A stretch of DNA of 64,000 nucleotides from Sarcocystis neurona (GCA_000727475.1 KL647336.1:124001-188000); one strand, 5' to 3'. Shown: positions 1-13,466, numbered from the stretch's first letter. The notes: generated by a model not told the origin, from the sequence alone. Translations and numbers: made by a program.

Positions 1-470
1 ACCTACACACACACATACATATATATATATACCTATATATCTATCTATCTGTCTCTCTCTCTCTCTCTATATGTATGTATATATATGTATACATCTACCT
101 ACACACATATACATATATATACATGTATCTGTGTATATATGTATCTGTCTATCTATCTCTTTCTCTCTCTCCCTCTCAATATATACATATATATGTATAT
201 ATGTCCATTTCTACGCGTGTGTTTGGATACACTTGAAGCCATGGATGTACGTACATTATATATATATGTATGTATTTGTGTGTATATATGTATTTTATAT
301 ATATGTATATATCTCTGAGTATGTCTGTATACTGTGTCATCCATATAGATGTGTATATTTGTCTGCGAATATATATTTGTGTGTATATGTTTATATACGT
401 GTGGGTACAGGTGTGTATATGTGTGCATGGCTACACATTCACATATATATATGTATATATATGTAGAAGA
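1..470. repeat. TA/TATG microsatellite block
   Basis: Nearly continuous alternation of TATATA, ATGTAT and short CTCT runs. The ORFs here translate to Y/I/C/V strings, which is what such repeats encode in any frame. No coding signal is visible. Confidence 0.9.
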
Positions 471-2174
471 AAGATTTTTGAACAACTATGCAGTCGAGCG
501 GGGGAAGTTCTCTCGATTTGTCATTCTTGCTAAAATAGGGGCCGCGCAGGACTCTCGCGCCACCCCCCCCCCCCCCCCACCTGTGTCTCCTTTTCTCTGG
601 CTTTACGAAAAGAACGGACGTTTTGGTCCTTTCACTGATGTACACGTGGAAGTCTCCAACCCACGGAAAGCAGCCAAAAGTTTGGAACAAATCAAAAATT
701 CCTGTGTGCCTGTAACATACATAATATGCACATACATACACATATATGTAAAGTTGCATATATATGTGTGTGTGTATAGGAGAGTGCGGGTTTCATCTAT
801 ATGTATGTGTATTGTATGTGTATGTGAGAGTATTTTGTGCGTTCTGTGTCTCCTGGTGGATGTATTTCCACCGGTTTGTTCGTCGCGTCTCTGTCTCTCT
901 GTATGTCCCCGTCTCCCCGTCTCTCTTCGTATCCACCCATCGAAAGACGGACCTCCATATCATCTCCACATATATATGCCGTCAAAAAACAACACCGCAC
1001 ATATATGTGTGTAAACCAACACACATCCGCATATGTACGTATACACGTGTATGCGTATCTATACATATATACATTCGTATATGTAGCCCGCACTTTCTCT
1101 ATCTCTCCATACACAACATGTATGTACGAACATATACCCGTTTCTGCAGAACACAGCTGCAATCGTTGGCGCCCCTCCATTCACTTGTCTCTTTCTTCTG
1201 CAGTTCGAATATACGAATACACGTGAATGTGTCAAGAGCCATATGCACAAACACCTCTCTGTGTCTGGGGGTGCGTGCTGGTACGCATTTCTAACACACC
1301 TCCACCTACACGAGTGTGTGTGTGTGTGTATATTTCTGATGCATTTGTGGATCCGGGAGTTTTGTTCTGACAACAAATTTACTTTCCTCTCCTGCGAGTT
1401 CTTCTGCCTTCCCTTTCTTCTTCTCGAATTCCCCCTTCTTCATCTTCTTGGCGACCCGTCCTCCCTTCTGTCCTTCTTCGTCGCACGCGCTGCTGGTGGC
1501 TTCCCTGCTGCTGCTCTTTGAGCGTTTCTCCTCCTTTTCTTCTTCTTCGCCTCCTTCGAGTGCCTGCCGCATATGAAGAGTCTCGGTCTCCTCCTTCTTT
1601 GACTCTCCCTTCGTCTCCGTGGAAAGCTCTCTGTCTCTCTGTCTCGTCTCCGCGAAGTGTCCCTTCGCGCGCTGCAGCACTTCTCTGGGCAGCACTGCAT
1701 TCCTCCTCGAGGCCGCCTCGTAGAAGTTCAGATGTGGCCCTCCCTGTCTTTTTGTGTAGGACTTCCTTTTCCTCTCTTTTGTATTTCTCCTCCTGTCTCT
1801 CTCCGCCTCTCTCTCTGTCTCTGTCTCCGTGTCTCTGTGTCTCCTTTGTTTTTGCTTCCTGCTTTCCGCTCCCAAGCTGCGTGCATGCGCGTGAGTATGT
1901 GGAGACATGTTTAACGTTTGCATGTCTTTCCCTCTTCGTTTCTCTCTTCCTGTCCCCCTTTCTTCGAGTTCTGTCTCTGCTTCTTCTCTTTGGAGGGCGT
2001 TCTCTTCTGTCTCGCTGTTCCCCTCTGTGTAGAGCTCGTCTCGTGTACCGGCGACGCACGCGCCTGTTGTTGACGCTGCCTGCTGAAGAGGTGGGAAGCA
2101 GGAACTGCAGGCAAATAAATTATTCAGCGCGCTCGTGCACATGCGTGTGGGTGTACGGGATTGCAGAGGAAACC
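471..2174. other. non-coding, mixed microsatellite and pyrimidine-rich DNA
   Basis: The stretch starts with a short more complex segment containing a run of 17 C near 563-580. TATG-type repeats follow to about 1350, then pyrimidine-rich sequence to about 2050 that gives L/S/F/P ORFs on the plus strand and R/E/K ORFs on the minus strand. I see no convincing exon. It may be intergenic or intronic. Confidence 0.5.
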
Positions 2175-2870
2175 ATGGAAGACGCAGTTTCTGACGAAGA
2201 ACAGCAGCACGTTCGCGCGTGCGCCGCTGTCTTATTTGCCCACCATCGACGAAGCACTCCTTCCCGTCTCTCCTTGAGAAGTCCTCTTCTCTCTGCTCTC
2301 AACAAACTTTCTTCTTCCTTTTCTTCATCGTCCTCCGTCTCTTCTTTCTCTGCTGCACCTGCTGCTGCACCTGCCGCTGCTGCTGCTGCACCTGCCGCTG
2401 CTGCTGCTGCACCTGCCGCTGCTGTCCCTGCCTGTGCTACGTCTTCTTCGCTTTCTCCTGTGTCAACGAGGCAGTGCGCGGGTGTAGCTGCGGTGGGAGG
2501 CGGTATTTTTTCTGCGAAGGAGACGGAGACGTCGGACGGAGCGGCGACAGGAAGGGCGTCCGCAGCAGCTGCAGGCCAGCCCGCTGCGGAGACAGCTCGT
2601 GCAGCAGACGACAGAGGAAAGGAAGAGAAGCAGGAAGAAGAAAAGGGAGACGAAAGAGGAAGCGAAGAAGAAGAAGGGAGGAGGACGAGGAAGAGAAGAA
2701 GAAACGTTTTTGACCAGATTTACGTGCGGGATGAGGAGGGAGACACCGGCAGCTGCGGAGTGACCCTGCGTCCCTTCCCTCGCCTTGTAAAACGACTTCG
2801 ACTGCGACACGGCAACGAACGAGACGCCATTCCTGCAGATGTAAAAAACGAAGTCGCCGTCTCTTCGTGA
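2175..2870 (+). CDS. candidate coding exon, unknown Ala/Glu/Arg-rich protein
   Basis: An ATG at 2175 in the context AAACCATGG opens 231 codons ending at TGA 2868-2870. The reading begins MEDAVSDEEQQHV, then has a Ser-rich part, three AAPAAA repeats encoded by GCTGCTGCACCTGCC units, an acidic/basic stretch (about residues 150-180), and a less biased end containing NVFDQIYVRDEEG and LRPFPRLVKRLRLRHG. A GT at 2841 (after codon GAT) could be a splice donor in phase 0. It would join in phase to an acceptor at about 3247 (TTCTTGTCTTCAG), but this is not proven. I do not recognise the protein. It could be a 5' exon of the split gene downstream or a separate gene. Composition is less repeat-driven than the flanks, but the minus strand is also open, so confidence is low. 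Confidence 0.3.
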   Translation: MEDAVSDEEQQHVRACAAVLFAHHRRSTPSRLSLRSPLLSALNKLSSSFSSSSSVSSFSAAPAAAPAAAAAAPAAAAAAPAAAVPACATSSSLSPVSTRQCAGVAAVGGGIFSAKETETSDGAATGRASAAAAGQPAAETARAADDRGKEEKQEEEKGDERGSEEEEGRRTRKRRRNVFDQIYVRDEEGDTGSCGVTLRPFPRLVKRLRLRHGNERDAIPADVKNEVAVSS

Positions 2871-2989
2871 AGAAACGCACACGTGACGCGTGAAGCAGCG
2901 AAGTCCCCTTTCCGTCGCCCGCACTCTTCCTGTCTCGCGCGCCGTCTCCGTCTCGCATGCGGAGACGCCGACAGCAAATGCGGCGAGAC

Positions 2990-3200
2990 ACGCAAGGGAG
3001 ACACACACAGACACACGCACTCCACCACCTTCGTGGAGACACGGAGACACGGACAGCCGGAGACGGGGAGACACGGGCCCGGGGGCAGAGAGACATCCAC
3101 CCATCCACGTAGAGACGCTTTCAGACCGGGAGACACGGGGAGGGAGACACGCACAGGCGGAGACACACAGACACATACACGTGCACGCAGCAGAGACACG
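2990..3200. repeat. GAGACAC low-complexity repeat
   Basis: Degenerate array of GGAGACACGG-type units with interspersed CACACG. Similar blocks, in either orientation, recur through the window (3600-3790, 4540-4960, 11150-11210, 16540-16620). Confidence 0.8.
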
Positions 3201-3599
3201 CTCGAAAGTTCCCGTTGACTTGCTGACGTTGTTCTTCTTGTCTTCAGGTGCGGCGAACTTTTTACCGCAGGGAGACATGCATGGAAGCAAAACGGAAAGA
3301 GCAGCCTCTGTCCACACACGCACACACACACGCATGCGCTGAGATTCGAAGAAGTCCCACTCACACAAAAAAGTACCTCCATATATATGTGTACATATGT
3401 ATATGTGTGTATATTCGTATGTACGAAGCAAAGAGAAGCGGATTTTTTGGGGGAACTTGCATGCGGCAGTGTGGCACGCGTGTGCTGCTAGGTCTGTCAA
3501 AGAGCTGCGCTCACCAGTAGATGTACATAAAAGCAGAAAGAACGACGATGCCTACGAAGGGGGACGGGTGAAGCCGAAGCCGGAAGAGAACGAGAGAGC

Positions 3600-3790
3600 A
3601 GGCGGGAAAAGCAGAAAGGGGGACAGCGAAACAGAAAGGGACGGGGAGAGAAAGGCAGAGAAGGCGAGGGAGAGAGGGGGACGGAGACAGGGAGACGGAG
3701 ACAGGGAGACAGGGAGACGGAGGCAGGGAGAGAGGGGGACGGAGACAGGGAGACGGAGACGGAAAAGGAGGAAGATAACGAGAAAAACAG
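3600..3790. repeat. purine-rich GGGAGACGGAGACA array
   Basis: Almost all purine plus C, built from GGAGACA and GGGAGAC units. About 250 bp downstream (3985-4115) the complementary GTCTCC array occurs, so the two blocks form a potential inverted repeat. Confidence 0.8.
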
Positions 3791-3984
3791 AACACAAAGA
3801 GGAACAGAGAAACAGGCTGAAAAAGACAAAGATATGCATGCAGATGTACATATATGTGCATGCAGTCGTAGACGTATACAAGTCGACAGATATAAAGTGC
3901 CGGGGTGCTTGTACACATTTGTCTCAAGTGGACCAGGTCCAAAGCAAATATTGCGTCTCTCCAGTCCCGGGCCCTCTGGCCCCT

Positions 3985-4115
3985 TCCTCCCACTCTCCTC
4001 CTCTCTTCCTGTCTCCTTCCTTCGCTGTCTCCCTGTCTCCGTGTCTCCGTCTCTCTCTCTGTCTCTCCGTGTCTCCCTGTCTCCGTGTCTCCGTTTCCCT
4101 CTCTCTTTGTGTGTC
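3985..4115. repeat. pyrimidine-rich GTCTCCCTGTCTCC array
   Basis: Units of CTGTCTCC/GTGTCTCC, complementary in type to 3600-3790. Translations are S/L/C/P/V strings and are not credible genes. Confidence 0.8.
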
Positions 4116-4539
4116 TCCTTCCGCGTGGATGCTTTCGCGTTTCCCTTCGCTTTGTCTTGCTCTTTCTGGGAAGCTTCTTGCTGTTTCTGCACCTCCAGCC
4201 GTACGTGCCCCGTTGTCTGCTGCTGCGCGACAAAAAAAGCCGAAGAAAAGGAGACGCAAAAGCAGAGGGAGACACGATGAGAAATGGCGAGAAAAAGACT
4301 GAAAGCGGAAATGTCTTCAGATACGTGTGTCTGCGTAGACGACTAAATCTGCCACCCGCGCATATACATATATATATCGTATGCATGTGGAGAGAATATA
4401 CGTATATGTGTGGACGAAAGATTATATAGAGAAAGACAGACATTCCAAAAGGTCAGGATTTGCTGAAGTGGTGACCCCTGCAAGTGTGCGAAGACCGACT
4501 TCCAAGCTCCAGCTGTACAAGCCAGGGTAGAATGATTTT

Positions 4540-4960
4540 CCTTTCCCTCTCTCTCTGTCTCAATCTCCATGTCCCCCTCTGTGTCTCTCTCTGTGTCTCC
4601 GTGTCTCCACCTATCTCCCCGTGTCTCCCTGTCTCTCCGTCTCAATCTCTGTCTCTCCGTGTCTCCATGTCTCCGTGTCCCCATCTGTGTCTCCGTGTCT
4701 CCCTCTGTGTGTCCATGTCTCCACCTGTCTCCCTCTGTGTCTCTCTCTGTCTCTCCGTATCTCCCTGTCTCCCTGTCTCCGTCTCAATCTCTGTCTGTGT
4801 CTTCCTGTTTCTCCGTGTCTCTCTGTCTCTGCGTCCCCCTGTCTCCCCGTGTCTCCGTCTCTCTCTGTGTGTCCGTGTCTCCCCTGTCCCTCCGTGTCTC
4901 CCTCTGCCCCTCCGTGTCTCCGTGTCTCCCTGTGTCTCGCTGTGTCTCGATTTCTGCCTC
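4540..4960. repeat. GTGTCTCCCTGTCTCC array
   Basis: About 420 bp of GTCTCC units with minor variation. It ends just before a good acceptor-like sequence (TTTTTGCCACGCAG at about 4980). Long ORFs on both strands here are repeat translations. Confidence 0.85.
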
Positions 4961-5159
4961 GTTCTTTTTGCCACGCAGGCGGCAGGAAACTTTCTCTCAA
5001 TTTCGTCTTCCGGATATTTTGAAGAAAATCCACTTCTCCTTTTCCCCTGTCTCTCTGCTTCTTCCATGTGCGGTGTATGTACACCCGATATTCGTATCCC
5101 TTCTTTATGTGACCTGCACGAATCCGTATATTAATTCTCCTCTCTCGACCCGTTTTCAA

Positions 5160-6010
5160 ATACATCCCCACAACCCACTCCAACGGCATATATGCATATA
5201 TAGGAAGAGACAGAAATATATGTATATATGTATATATACATCTAGGAAAATATATATATATATTTATACATGTATCTACCTTTCTACACGTACGCTTCCT
5301 TACGTATATATATATATTAATAGAGATACATGTATGAATGTGTATACACACATACCTGTGCATGTGTATACATATATATAGAGAGAGAGAGGAATTTATA
5401 TATATGCGCCTTCATATAAATGTGTGTATATAGACATTCACATTTATATATATAAATGGACACGCCTTCATATATATATATGTAAAGCATATCTCTATGC
5501 ATATCTTTATAGAGATGTGTACACTTCTCTCTCCCTGTATCTATCTATATATATCTATATTTATATGTATATATATGTATATATGTACACACCTCCTTCT
5601 CTCTCTCTCTCTCCCCCTATACGTATGTATATACACGCCTTTATATATCTATACACGTATCTATCTGTCTGTCTGTCTATCTATCTATGATGTATATACA
5701 CACGCCTATACATATATCTCTCTCTACACCTATATATATATCTCTGTACATATATATATATGTGTATGTGTGCGCCCCTGTTTCTGTCTCTTCTCTCTCC
5801 TTTTGTTTCTTTCTCGTTCTCTTCCTGTTTGTATATATACACGCCTTCACACATCGATGGACACGTGTGTGTCTATATTTATATGTGTGCACAATCATTC
5901 ACATGTATGTATATATGTATCCGTGTATACATAGATGCGCCGTCGTCTTTCTGTCTGTCTCTGTCTCTCTCTGTATGTATGTGTATATGTGTGTCTGGTG
6001 TGTGTGTGCG
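5160..6010. repeat. TA/TATG microsatellite block
   Basis: Dense TATATA, TATGTA and CTATCT runs with occasional GTGTGT. No gene seen. Confidence 0.9.
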
Positions 6011-6054
6011 GCTTGTTTATATGTGGAGGAGTACGGACATGTATTTTCTTACGG

Positions 6055-6325
6055 AGAGCAAGAAACGGAGACAGAGACAGACACACAGAGGGAGGACGGG
6101 GGGGGGGGGGACAGGGAGAGAGAGGGGAAGAGAGACAGGGAGAAAGACAGGGGGAGAGACACAGGGAGAAAGACAGGGGGAAGGAAAGGGAGGAAAGACG
6201 GGGAGGGAGACGGGGACGGAGACACACAGAGAGAGACAGGGAGGAAAGACAGGGAGGGAGACGGGGGGGGGAGACGGGGAGAGACAGAGGGAGAGAGAGA
6301 GGGAGAGATAGAGAAGAGAAGGGCG
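6055..6325. repeat. purine-rich GGGAGAGACAGG array
   Basis: About 270 bp of GGGAGA/GACAGG units including a G12 run near 6098-6110. It lies just upstream of the candidate exon at 6420. Confidence 0.85.
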
Positions 6326-6419
6326 ACTTCCCTTCGTTCGCATGCCCCGCTTTCTTCGTCCGCGAAGAGGCATTTGTTTCGCTTGTTGTGATGAACTGCG
6401 CGTCTCTTTTTCTTTGCAG

Positions 6420-9400
6420 ATAAAGAAGACACTGGTGAGACGCCTGGTGCTTCTGCTGTTGGGGATCATGCCGCATGCGGTGAAGCACTCCTTCCTGCGT
6501 GACGCAGTTTTTCGCGAGCCGTCCTTCAAACGATTTCATTTGAAAGCGGTCGTCAGTAAGTCTCCTACTTCCGTCTGCTGTCTCTCGCCCACTTGCTGCT
6601 GCACACCCCATACACCCCACACACAGAAAGTCCCCTCCTTTTCCTCTGTCTCCTGGCTTCTTCGTGTATATCTACATCTGTGTATATGTGTATTATGTGT
6701 GTAGTTTTTGTATGTGTGTAGATCTGTGTGTGTCTGTATATATGTATGTATATATGTGTATCTGTATGTGTGTGTGTGTGTGTCTCTCTGTGTTCCTGTA
6801 TGTCTTTTTCTCTCCCTGTCTCCCTGTCTTCCTGTCTCCGTGTCTCCCTTTTTTTCTGTTTTCCTGGTGTCTCCAATTCTCTTTCTTTCTTCTCTCTTTG
6901 CGTCTCTCTGTGTCTCCTTCTTCGTGGGCAGCCGTCTACCAATCTCTTCGTCGCTGCAGTCGCCTTCGCTACTTGGCAGTAGAGACATATACCTACACAT
7001 ATCTCTTTTTACCCGCTGTCTCTCTCTCTGTAGACGTACACACATATAGAAATCTATATGTATACCTTCTCCGTTTTCCTCTCTTCCTTTACCTGCTGAA
7101 GTCTTCACACACATACATACATACATACATCTCTTTTCAGTTCCTTCGTCTCCACCGGTTCCTCTGTAGAAGTATTTGTGTACTTCTTCTCTTTTCTCTT
7201 ATTCTCTGCAGAAGGACACACGTGTGTGCGTCTTCTGTCTCCATCTATCATGCGCTGTCTCCTCGCCTTCTCCATCAGAAAGTAATACGTGTGTGTCTCT
7301 TGCTGTTGCTGTGGCTGTGTGTACACGTCTCCCTGTCCCTCGCCTTCTGTCTGCCCTTCTCCCTAGAAATTCATATCCACTTCTCTCTCCCTGTCTCCCC
7401 CTGTCTCTCCCTGTCTCCCCCTGTCTCTCCCTGTCTCCCCCTGTCTCCCCCTGTCCCTCCCTGTCTCGTCTCGCTTCTCTGCACACGTCTCCTTTTCTGT
7501 TGAATTGTCTCCCCGTCTCCGTCTCTCTTTTTCTGGCTAGAAGTGCATATATGTCTGCATCCTACTCCTCTCTTCCTTTGCCGTCTCCTCTCTGCTGTCT
7601 CCCTTTCGCTGCCTGCGTCCCTCTGCGCGCGTCTGCGTGCACGTCCCGTCCCGTCTCCCCCGTCTCGTCTCCCCCGTCTCGTCTCCCTTCGCTTCCGCCC
7701 TCCGCCTGCGTGCCCGGTTTGTGTGTGGCCGCGTTGTGCTGCGTTTCGTTTGCTGCTGCTTCTTCCCAGGGCAGAGACTCTCCTCGCACTTCTCGCTGCT
7801 GTCCGCTCTCTCTCTCTCTGTGTCTCGTCTCGAGGTACATACCCCCCGCATTGTGCCCGAGTCATTCCACTTCCACGTGCGTTTCTTCCTCTTCTTCCTA
7901 GCAAATGTCCACCTATTCACACGTATGTCCATGTACACCTACATCCATCTACACGCCCACACACCTACCAATCCACGTATATATACGTGCATATATGTCT
8001 GTGATATACATGTGTCTGTCTGTCTAGGGATGTCTACCTACATATATAGATATGTGTGTGTATCTCTGTGAATGTACCTCTGCATACATGCATGCATATG
8101 TGTATACATATATCCCTCTATGAATAGCTCTATATATGTATATCTGTCTTTGAAATACATATATATGTCGTTATGAGTACGCCTCTGTCTGTATATATAT
8201 GTGTGTCTGTACGTATGGATGTACCAGGATATGTGTCTGTATATCTTTGTATATCTGTATTCTGCAATACGTATATATATAGTTCACTAGAAGTATGCCT
8301 CCGTATATACCTATGCGTATGTTCTCCTGAATATGTGTCTATATCTCTGTATATCTGTGCTCTGAAATATATATATATATATATGTGCATGCGTAGCTAC
8401 GTTTTTCTATTCGTGTATAGGTTTATCTATCCAAGCATATATATGTGTATGCGTATCTATATATGTATCGCAATGCTTTCACGTGTGTAAATGTGTGTAT
8501 ATGCGTTCCTATTTATCTGTATAGATTCGATCTGTATATGTGTATGTATGTGTGTGTGTGTGTGTTTGTGTGGGTATATCTATGTATGCATGTCTGCATA
8601 TGTGTATATAGCTGTCCATTACCCACGTATATAGATGTATTTGTATATGTTTAACTACCTGTCTCTGTCTCTATATATGTCTGAGTATGAGGGGAGAGGA
8701 GTGCTGCCGGTTGCAACACGTTGCTGTTTTGTGAAGCAGCAGCACCAGAGGCACCCCTTTTGGAGTGAAATGTGTGCCATTCTTTGCTCTCTTCATTTCC
8801 CTTCTACCTTCTTCTCTGCTTTCCTTGCCCTTCTCTATATACATGTGTATATGTGTATATGTGTATGCGGTGCTCGTATGTATGTATGTGTGTGTGGGTG
8901 TGTATTTCGTCGCCTTTCTTCGTGGCCTCCTCGTGAAGAGTCGATACGCTTCTCTTTTCTTCACGTATATTTACATCTACGTATATCCTCCAATGCGTAC
9001 ATCCACGATATAAATGTGGACGTGAAGAGAGAGGAGCTCTGCCACCAGCTTCTGCTCTTCTTGTGCTTCGATGTAATATATGAGCACCTCCATATACACA
9101 TATATACATATCTCTCTCTCTCTCTCTCCATACAAGGATGTATACTGACGTATATACACATATATTCGTGTATGCAGGACGGGGTAGGGGGACGTATTTC
9201 TGTACCCGTGGCCACTCTTCAGAGCTACACACATTCCACTTATATACACACACACAATGTAGGCGAGCAAACGACGTACAAAGGAGGAGTCTACATACAT
9301 ATACATACATCTATTGCACATAAATATGTGGTAGTATATACGTCTACTACATCTGTATACAATACCATGTCTCTATACATATACATGCCTCTGCGTGCGT

Positions 9401-12400
9401 ATGGGTGGCTGTGTCTCCGTCTCTCTTTGCCTATGAAAAGTATCTGTCTATACATGTATATGTGTGTGTCTCTTTCTCTATGTATGGCATGCATGTATAT
9501 TGGTATATATATACATGTATATGTGCATGTCTGGATATTGATGCGTATGTTTGCTTGCATGCATGAGCGCTTCTGGTCTGGTTCGTGTATGTGGATTGCG
9601 GCACTGCGTTGCTGCACGTCTCCGTTTCTCGCCGTCTCGCCGTCTCCCTCCTTCTCCCTCCTTCTCCTGTCTCCCTTCCTTCCTGTCTCGTCTCTGCCCG
9701 CCCTTTCTGCAGGCCTGAACTTCCCTCGTTTTGCCCGCTGCGTGTTTCTCCCCGTGAAGCTCTCGCAATGTATACAAGCACGTACGTATGTCTGTGTGTG
9801 TGTTGATGGCGAAAGTCCCCCCCCCCTTCCGCCCGGTGCATGCGCGGGGGTGTCTCCGGTCCGTTTCTACTTCTTCGGTGTCTCTCTTGCTGCGTCTCGT
9901 CTCCCTGTCTCATCACTGCTCGATTCGTGGCCTCCTTTGAAGAGATGCATGCACACATGTGTGGGGGGTGGCGGCTGTCTGTGTGTGTGAATGCATGCAG
10001 AGACCGCATGCATTTGCATGCGGAACTGTCTGGGGCTGCTTCTTTGCAGAGAAGAAGTTCCTTCACAAAAAAATCCAACAGCAGGTCGGCACGCTTTTCC
10101 TCTTCTTTCTCAGCAGAACTTCTCTTCGGTGTCTGACATAAATTTATTCTTCTACAAATAAATATATGTATGCGTGAATGTATCTACACAATCTCTTCAT
10201 GTACTCCTCTGCAGTATATACATGTGTATATAATAGATACACCTCTTCGTCGAATTCCACGCAATATATATCTATCTATATGTTGATCTAATTTTCTCTA
10301 TATTCGTATAGAGACATGTGTATCTATGTGTCTCTATCTATCTGTCTTTCTCTCTATATATATATGTGTTCGTCTAGTTCTGTGTATATATGTACGTGTG
10401 TACGTATCTACCTATCTATGATCTATATATATGTATATGTGTTCGTCTAATTCTCTGCAGTCCATACGTACATATATATGTATATATGTCTATACACATG
10501 TTTATCGAATTCTCTGCAATATATATGTATATATCTCTCTTTCTATATATATATGTATGTATATATATATGTATATGTGTGTCCGCCTGATTCTCTGTCT
10601 ATAGTTACGTATATATATATATGTAGGTGTAGTTCTCGGCTATGTACGCATATATAGGTATTCGTTGATACGTATATATATGTGTATGTAGAGGTACCCG
10701 TTTGTATATAATTATCTGAGAATGAATGATTTGTGGTGGCGGTGGTGCGTGAGGCGAGTGGTATGCATGCGCCAGAAATGCATGCAAGAGAATAGCCCCG
10801 ATTTTATCCCGCTGTTTCTGTGGATGTCTTTTGGGCCGGGAGCGCGAAGCTGCTGCTGCTGCAGACGGTGGTGGGACTTGGAAGGTCCTCCACTTCTCAG
10901 TCGCCCCTCCCTCTCCTTCTCGACCGCCTTTTCTTCCCCGGTCGCCATGCATCTCTCTCCCCACATCAAAAACGCCACACACATATATCCACATAAAAAT
11001 TCTATTCACATTAATATATATATATGCGTATATATATGTCTGTATGTATGTGTGTATGTGTGTGTGTGTGGATATATACGTGTGGAAAGGCTTACGTCTC
11101 TGTATATATAGAGAGAGACACAAAGCGAAAGAGAGAAAATTTGTATTTGTAGAAACCGACGGAGACACGGAGACAGGGAGACACGGAGACAGGAAAGGAC
11201 AGGGTATGTATATGCGTATATATACGGAGAGAGAGAGAGAGAAAAACATATATATATACATATACGGTTGTGGACCTATCTATATGTATGTATCTCTCTC
11301 TCTCTCTATATATACATGTTTCTCTCTCTCTCTGTATATATACACATATATATATGTTTGTCTCTCCTCATCTCTCTGTATATATATATATCTTTGTCTC
11401 CCTCTCTCTGTATATATATATATGTATACATGTTTCTCTCTCTCTCTTGGAGACAGGGAGACACGGAGACAGGGAGAGACAGGGAGACGGGGACAGAGGG
11501 AGAGAGACACAAACATATATATATAGAGAGAGAGAAGGAGAGTCAAAGATATATATATACATACATATATATATATGTATATATATATACAGAGAGTGGA
11601 GGAGAGACAAACACATATGTATGCATATATATACAGAGAGAGAGATAAACATATATATGTGTACATATAGAGAGGGAGAGACAAACGTATATATATATAT
11701 GTACAGAGAGAGAGAGAAACATGTGTATATATATACATATACAGAGAGAGGGAGACAAACATATATATATATGCAGAGAGAGGAGGAGAGACAAACATTT
11801 ATATATGTATATATATACACAGAGAGAGAGAGAAACATTTATATATAGAGAGAGAGAGAGATACATACATACAGATAGGTCCACAACCGTATATGTGTAT
11901 GCTTTGTATGTGTATAGTTATGTATGTGTATATATATGTATATATATGTGTGTATGGATCGGTAGACAGATATATGAATGTGTGTGTTCAGGAAGAGAAA
12001 TCGAAGAAGACGGATCGAAAGTGACGTCCGAGTGCCTCGGTCTCCTCTTCCGCCTTCCTTCCGTCTCCTTCCCTTTTTCATTCTCGTCTCCTTCACTTCC
12101 CCTCGTCTTTCGTCTTCCTCACTTTCTTCTTGCTGTCTCCCTGTGTCTTGCTGTCTCCTTTTCTTTCGAGATACTCACACATATAACTATATGCATACAA
12201 AGCACAAATGTATATGGTTGTGGACCTATCTATATGTATGTGTCTACTGCTTATATGTCATGCGTATACGCTTGTGTATGGAGAGAGAGAAACAGAGAGA
12301 GAAGACGAAAGTGCCATATCGCCTTATACGCGTATACTGCGGAGGTGTCCCAGGACGATCGTGTAGATAAACTCTGAGATATGATACATTTGACGTTGGG

Positions 12401-13466
12401 CATCAAAAACCTGCGTATGTGGACTACTTGCTGACGATCCTTCCCCTGCACCTCCTGGGAAAAGAACACCGCCTGCTGCTGGTCTTGCTGCGCTGCTGCT
12501 GCTGCTTTTCCTGCTGCTGCTGCAGTGGCTGCTTCTGTTGCTGCTGATGCAGTGACTGCTTCTGTCGATGGTGCTGTTGTCGCTGCTCTGCTGCTATTGC
12601 TGCTGCCGCTGCTGTTGCCGCTGCTGTTGTTGCGACGCAGCTGCTGTGCTGCTGTTGTTTCTGTTGGTGTTGCAGAGCCGACTTACTACGTGAGTCAAGG
12701 CGTTGCTTCTCCTGCTCCCCACTTGCAACTTCTACGTACAGAAAGTGAGTTCTTTTTGTGGAAGAAAAGCGGGAACGAAGAGGAAAAGAGTGAACCGCTC
12801 AGGGGAATGGAGGGAATGGGAAGCAGGTCAAGACGCGGGCGGAAGAAGTGAGAAGAAGCCCCCGTGGAAAGGAAAAGTACGGAGGCGGAGAAAAAGGAGA
12901 AGGAATAGAGAAGCAGGAAGAGAAGCGGGTTACGTCTTCGACAGCCTTGGCCTGTTGTTCAAAAGATAAAAACTTTGGCGTCTCCTTTCGTTTTCGCTCT
13001 TCCACCCCTGCCACCTTCTGTTCGGCCTCCCTCCTCACTTCCCTTCCCTCTTCTCTTTCTGCCGCTGCTGCTGTTGTTGCTGCTGTTGCTGCTGCTGCCG
13101 GTTCTGTTGCTGCTGTTGCTGCCGGTTCTGCTGCTGCTGTTGCCGTTGCTGCTGTTGCTGTAGCGGCTCCTTCTGTTGCTGTGGCTTGCATTTCTCTTCT
13201 TCTGCTTCTTCTGTCAGGGGAGCATATTATCCGAGGGTTTCTTTTATTCTTGGCCCCGTGCCTGATCGCATGCAGAGGCGTTCTACATGCGACAGAGCTC
13301 GCGGTTTATGTGGCGGCATGCGGAAGAGAGGATTTGCTCGTGGATTTCTCCGGTACGTCTCCTCCTCTCCCCCTTCCTGTCTCCGTCTCCCCCTTCCTGT
13401 CTCTGTCTCCCCCGCTCTGTCTCCGTCTCTCTCTCTGTATCTCTGCTGCTCCCCTTATCCATACAG

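Noticed and set aside
71..485. Overlapping Y/I/C-rich ORFs in TATG repeats, and the many similar ones elsewhere
   Set aside because: Microsatellites with a period not divisible by three are open in several frames; no start context, domain or splice signal.
10050..10141. A terminal exon with TAA at 10139
   Set aside because: The acceptor is good but all three frames are open for tens of codons, and ending a gene here would conflict with the NOP14-like exons continuing downstream. Kept only as part of a weak region.
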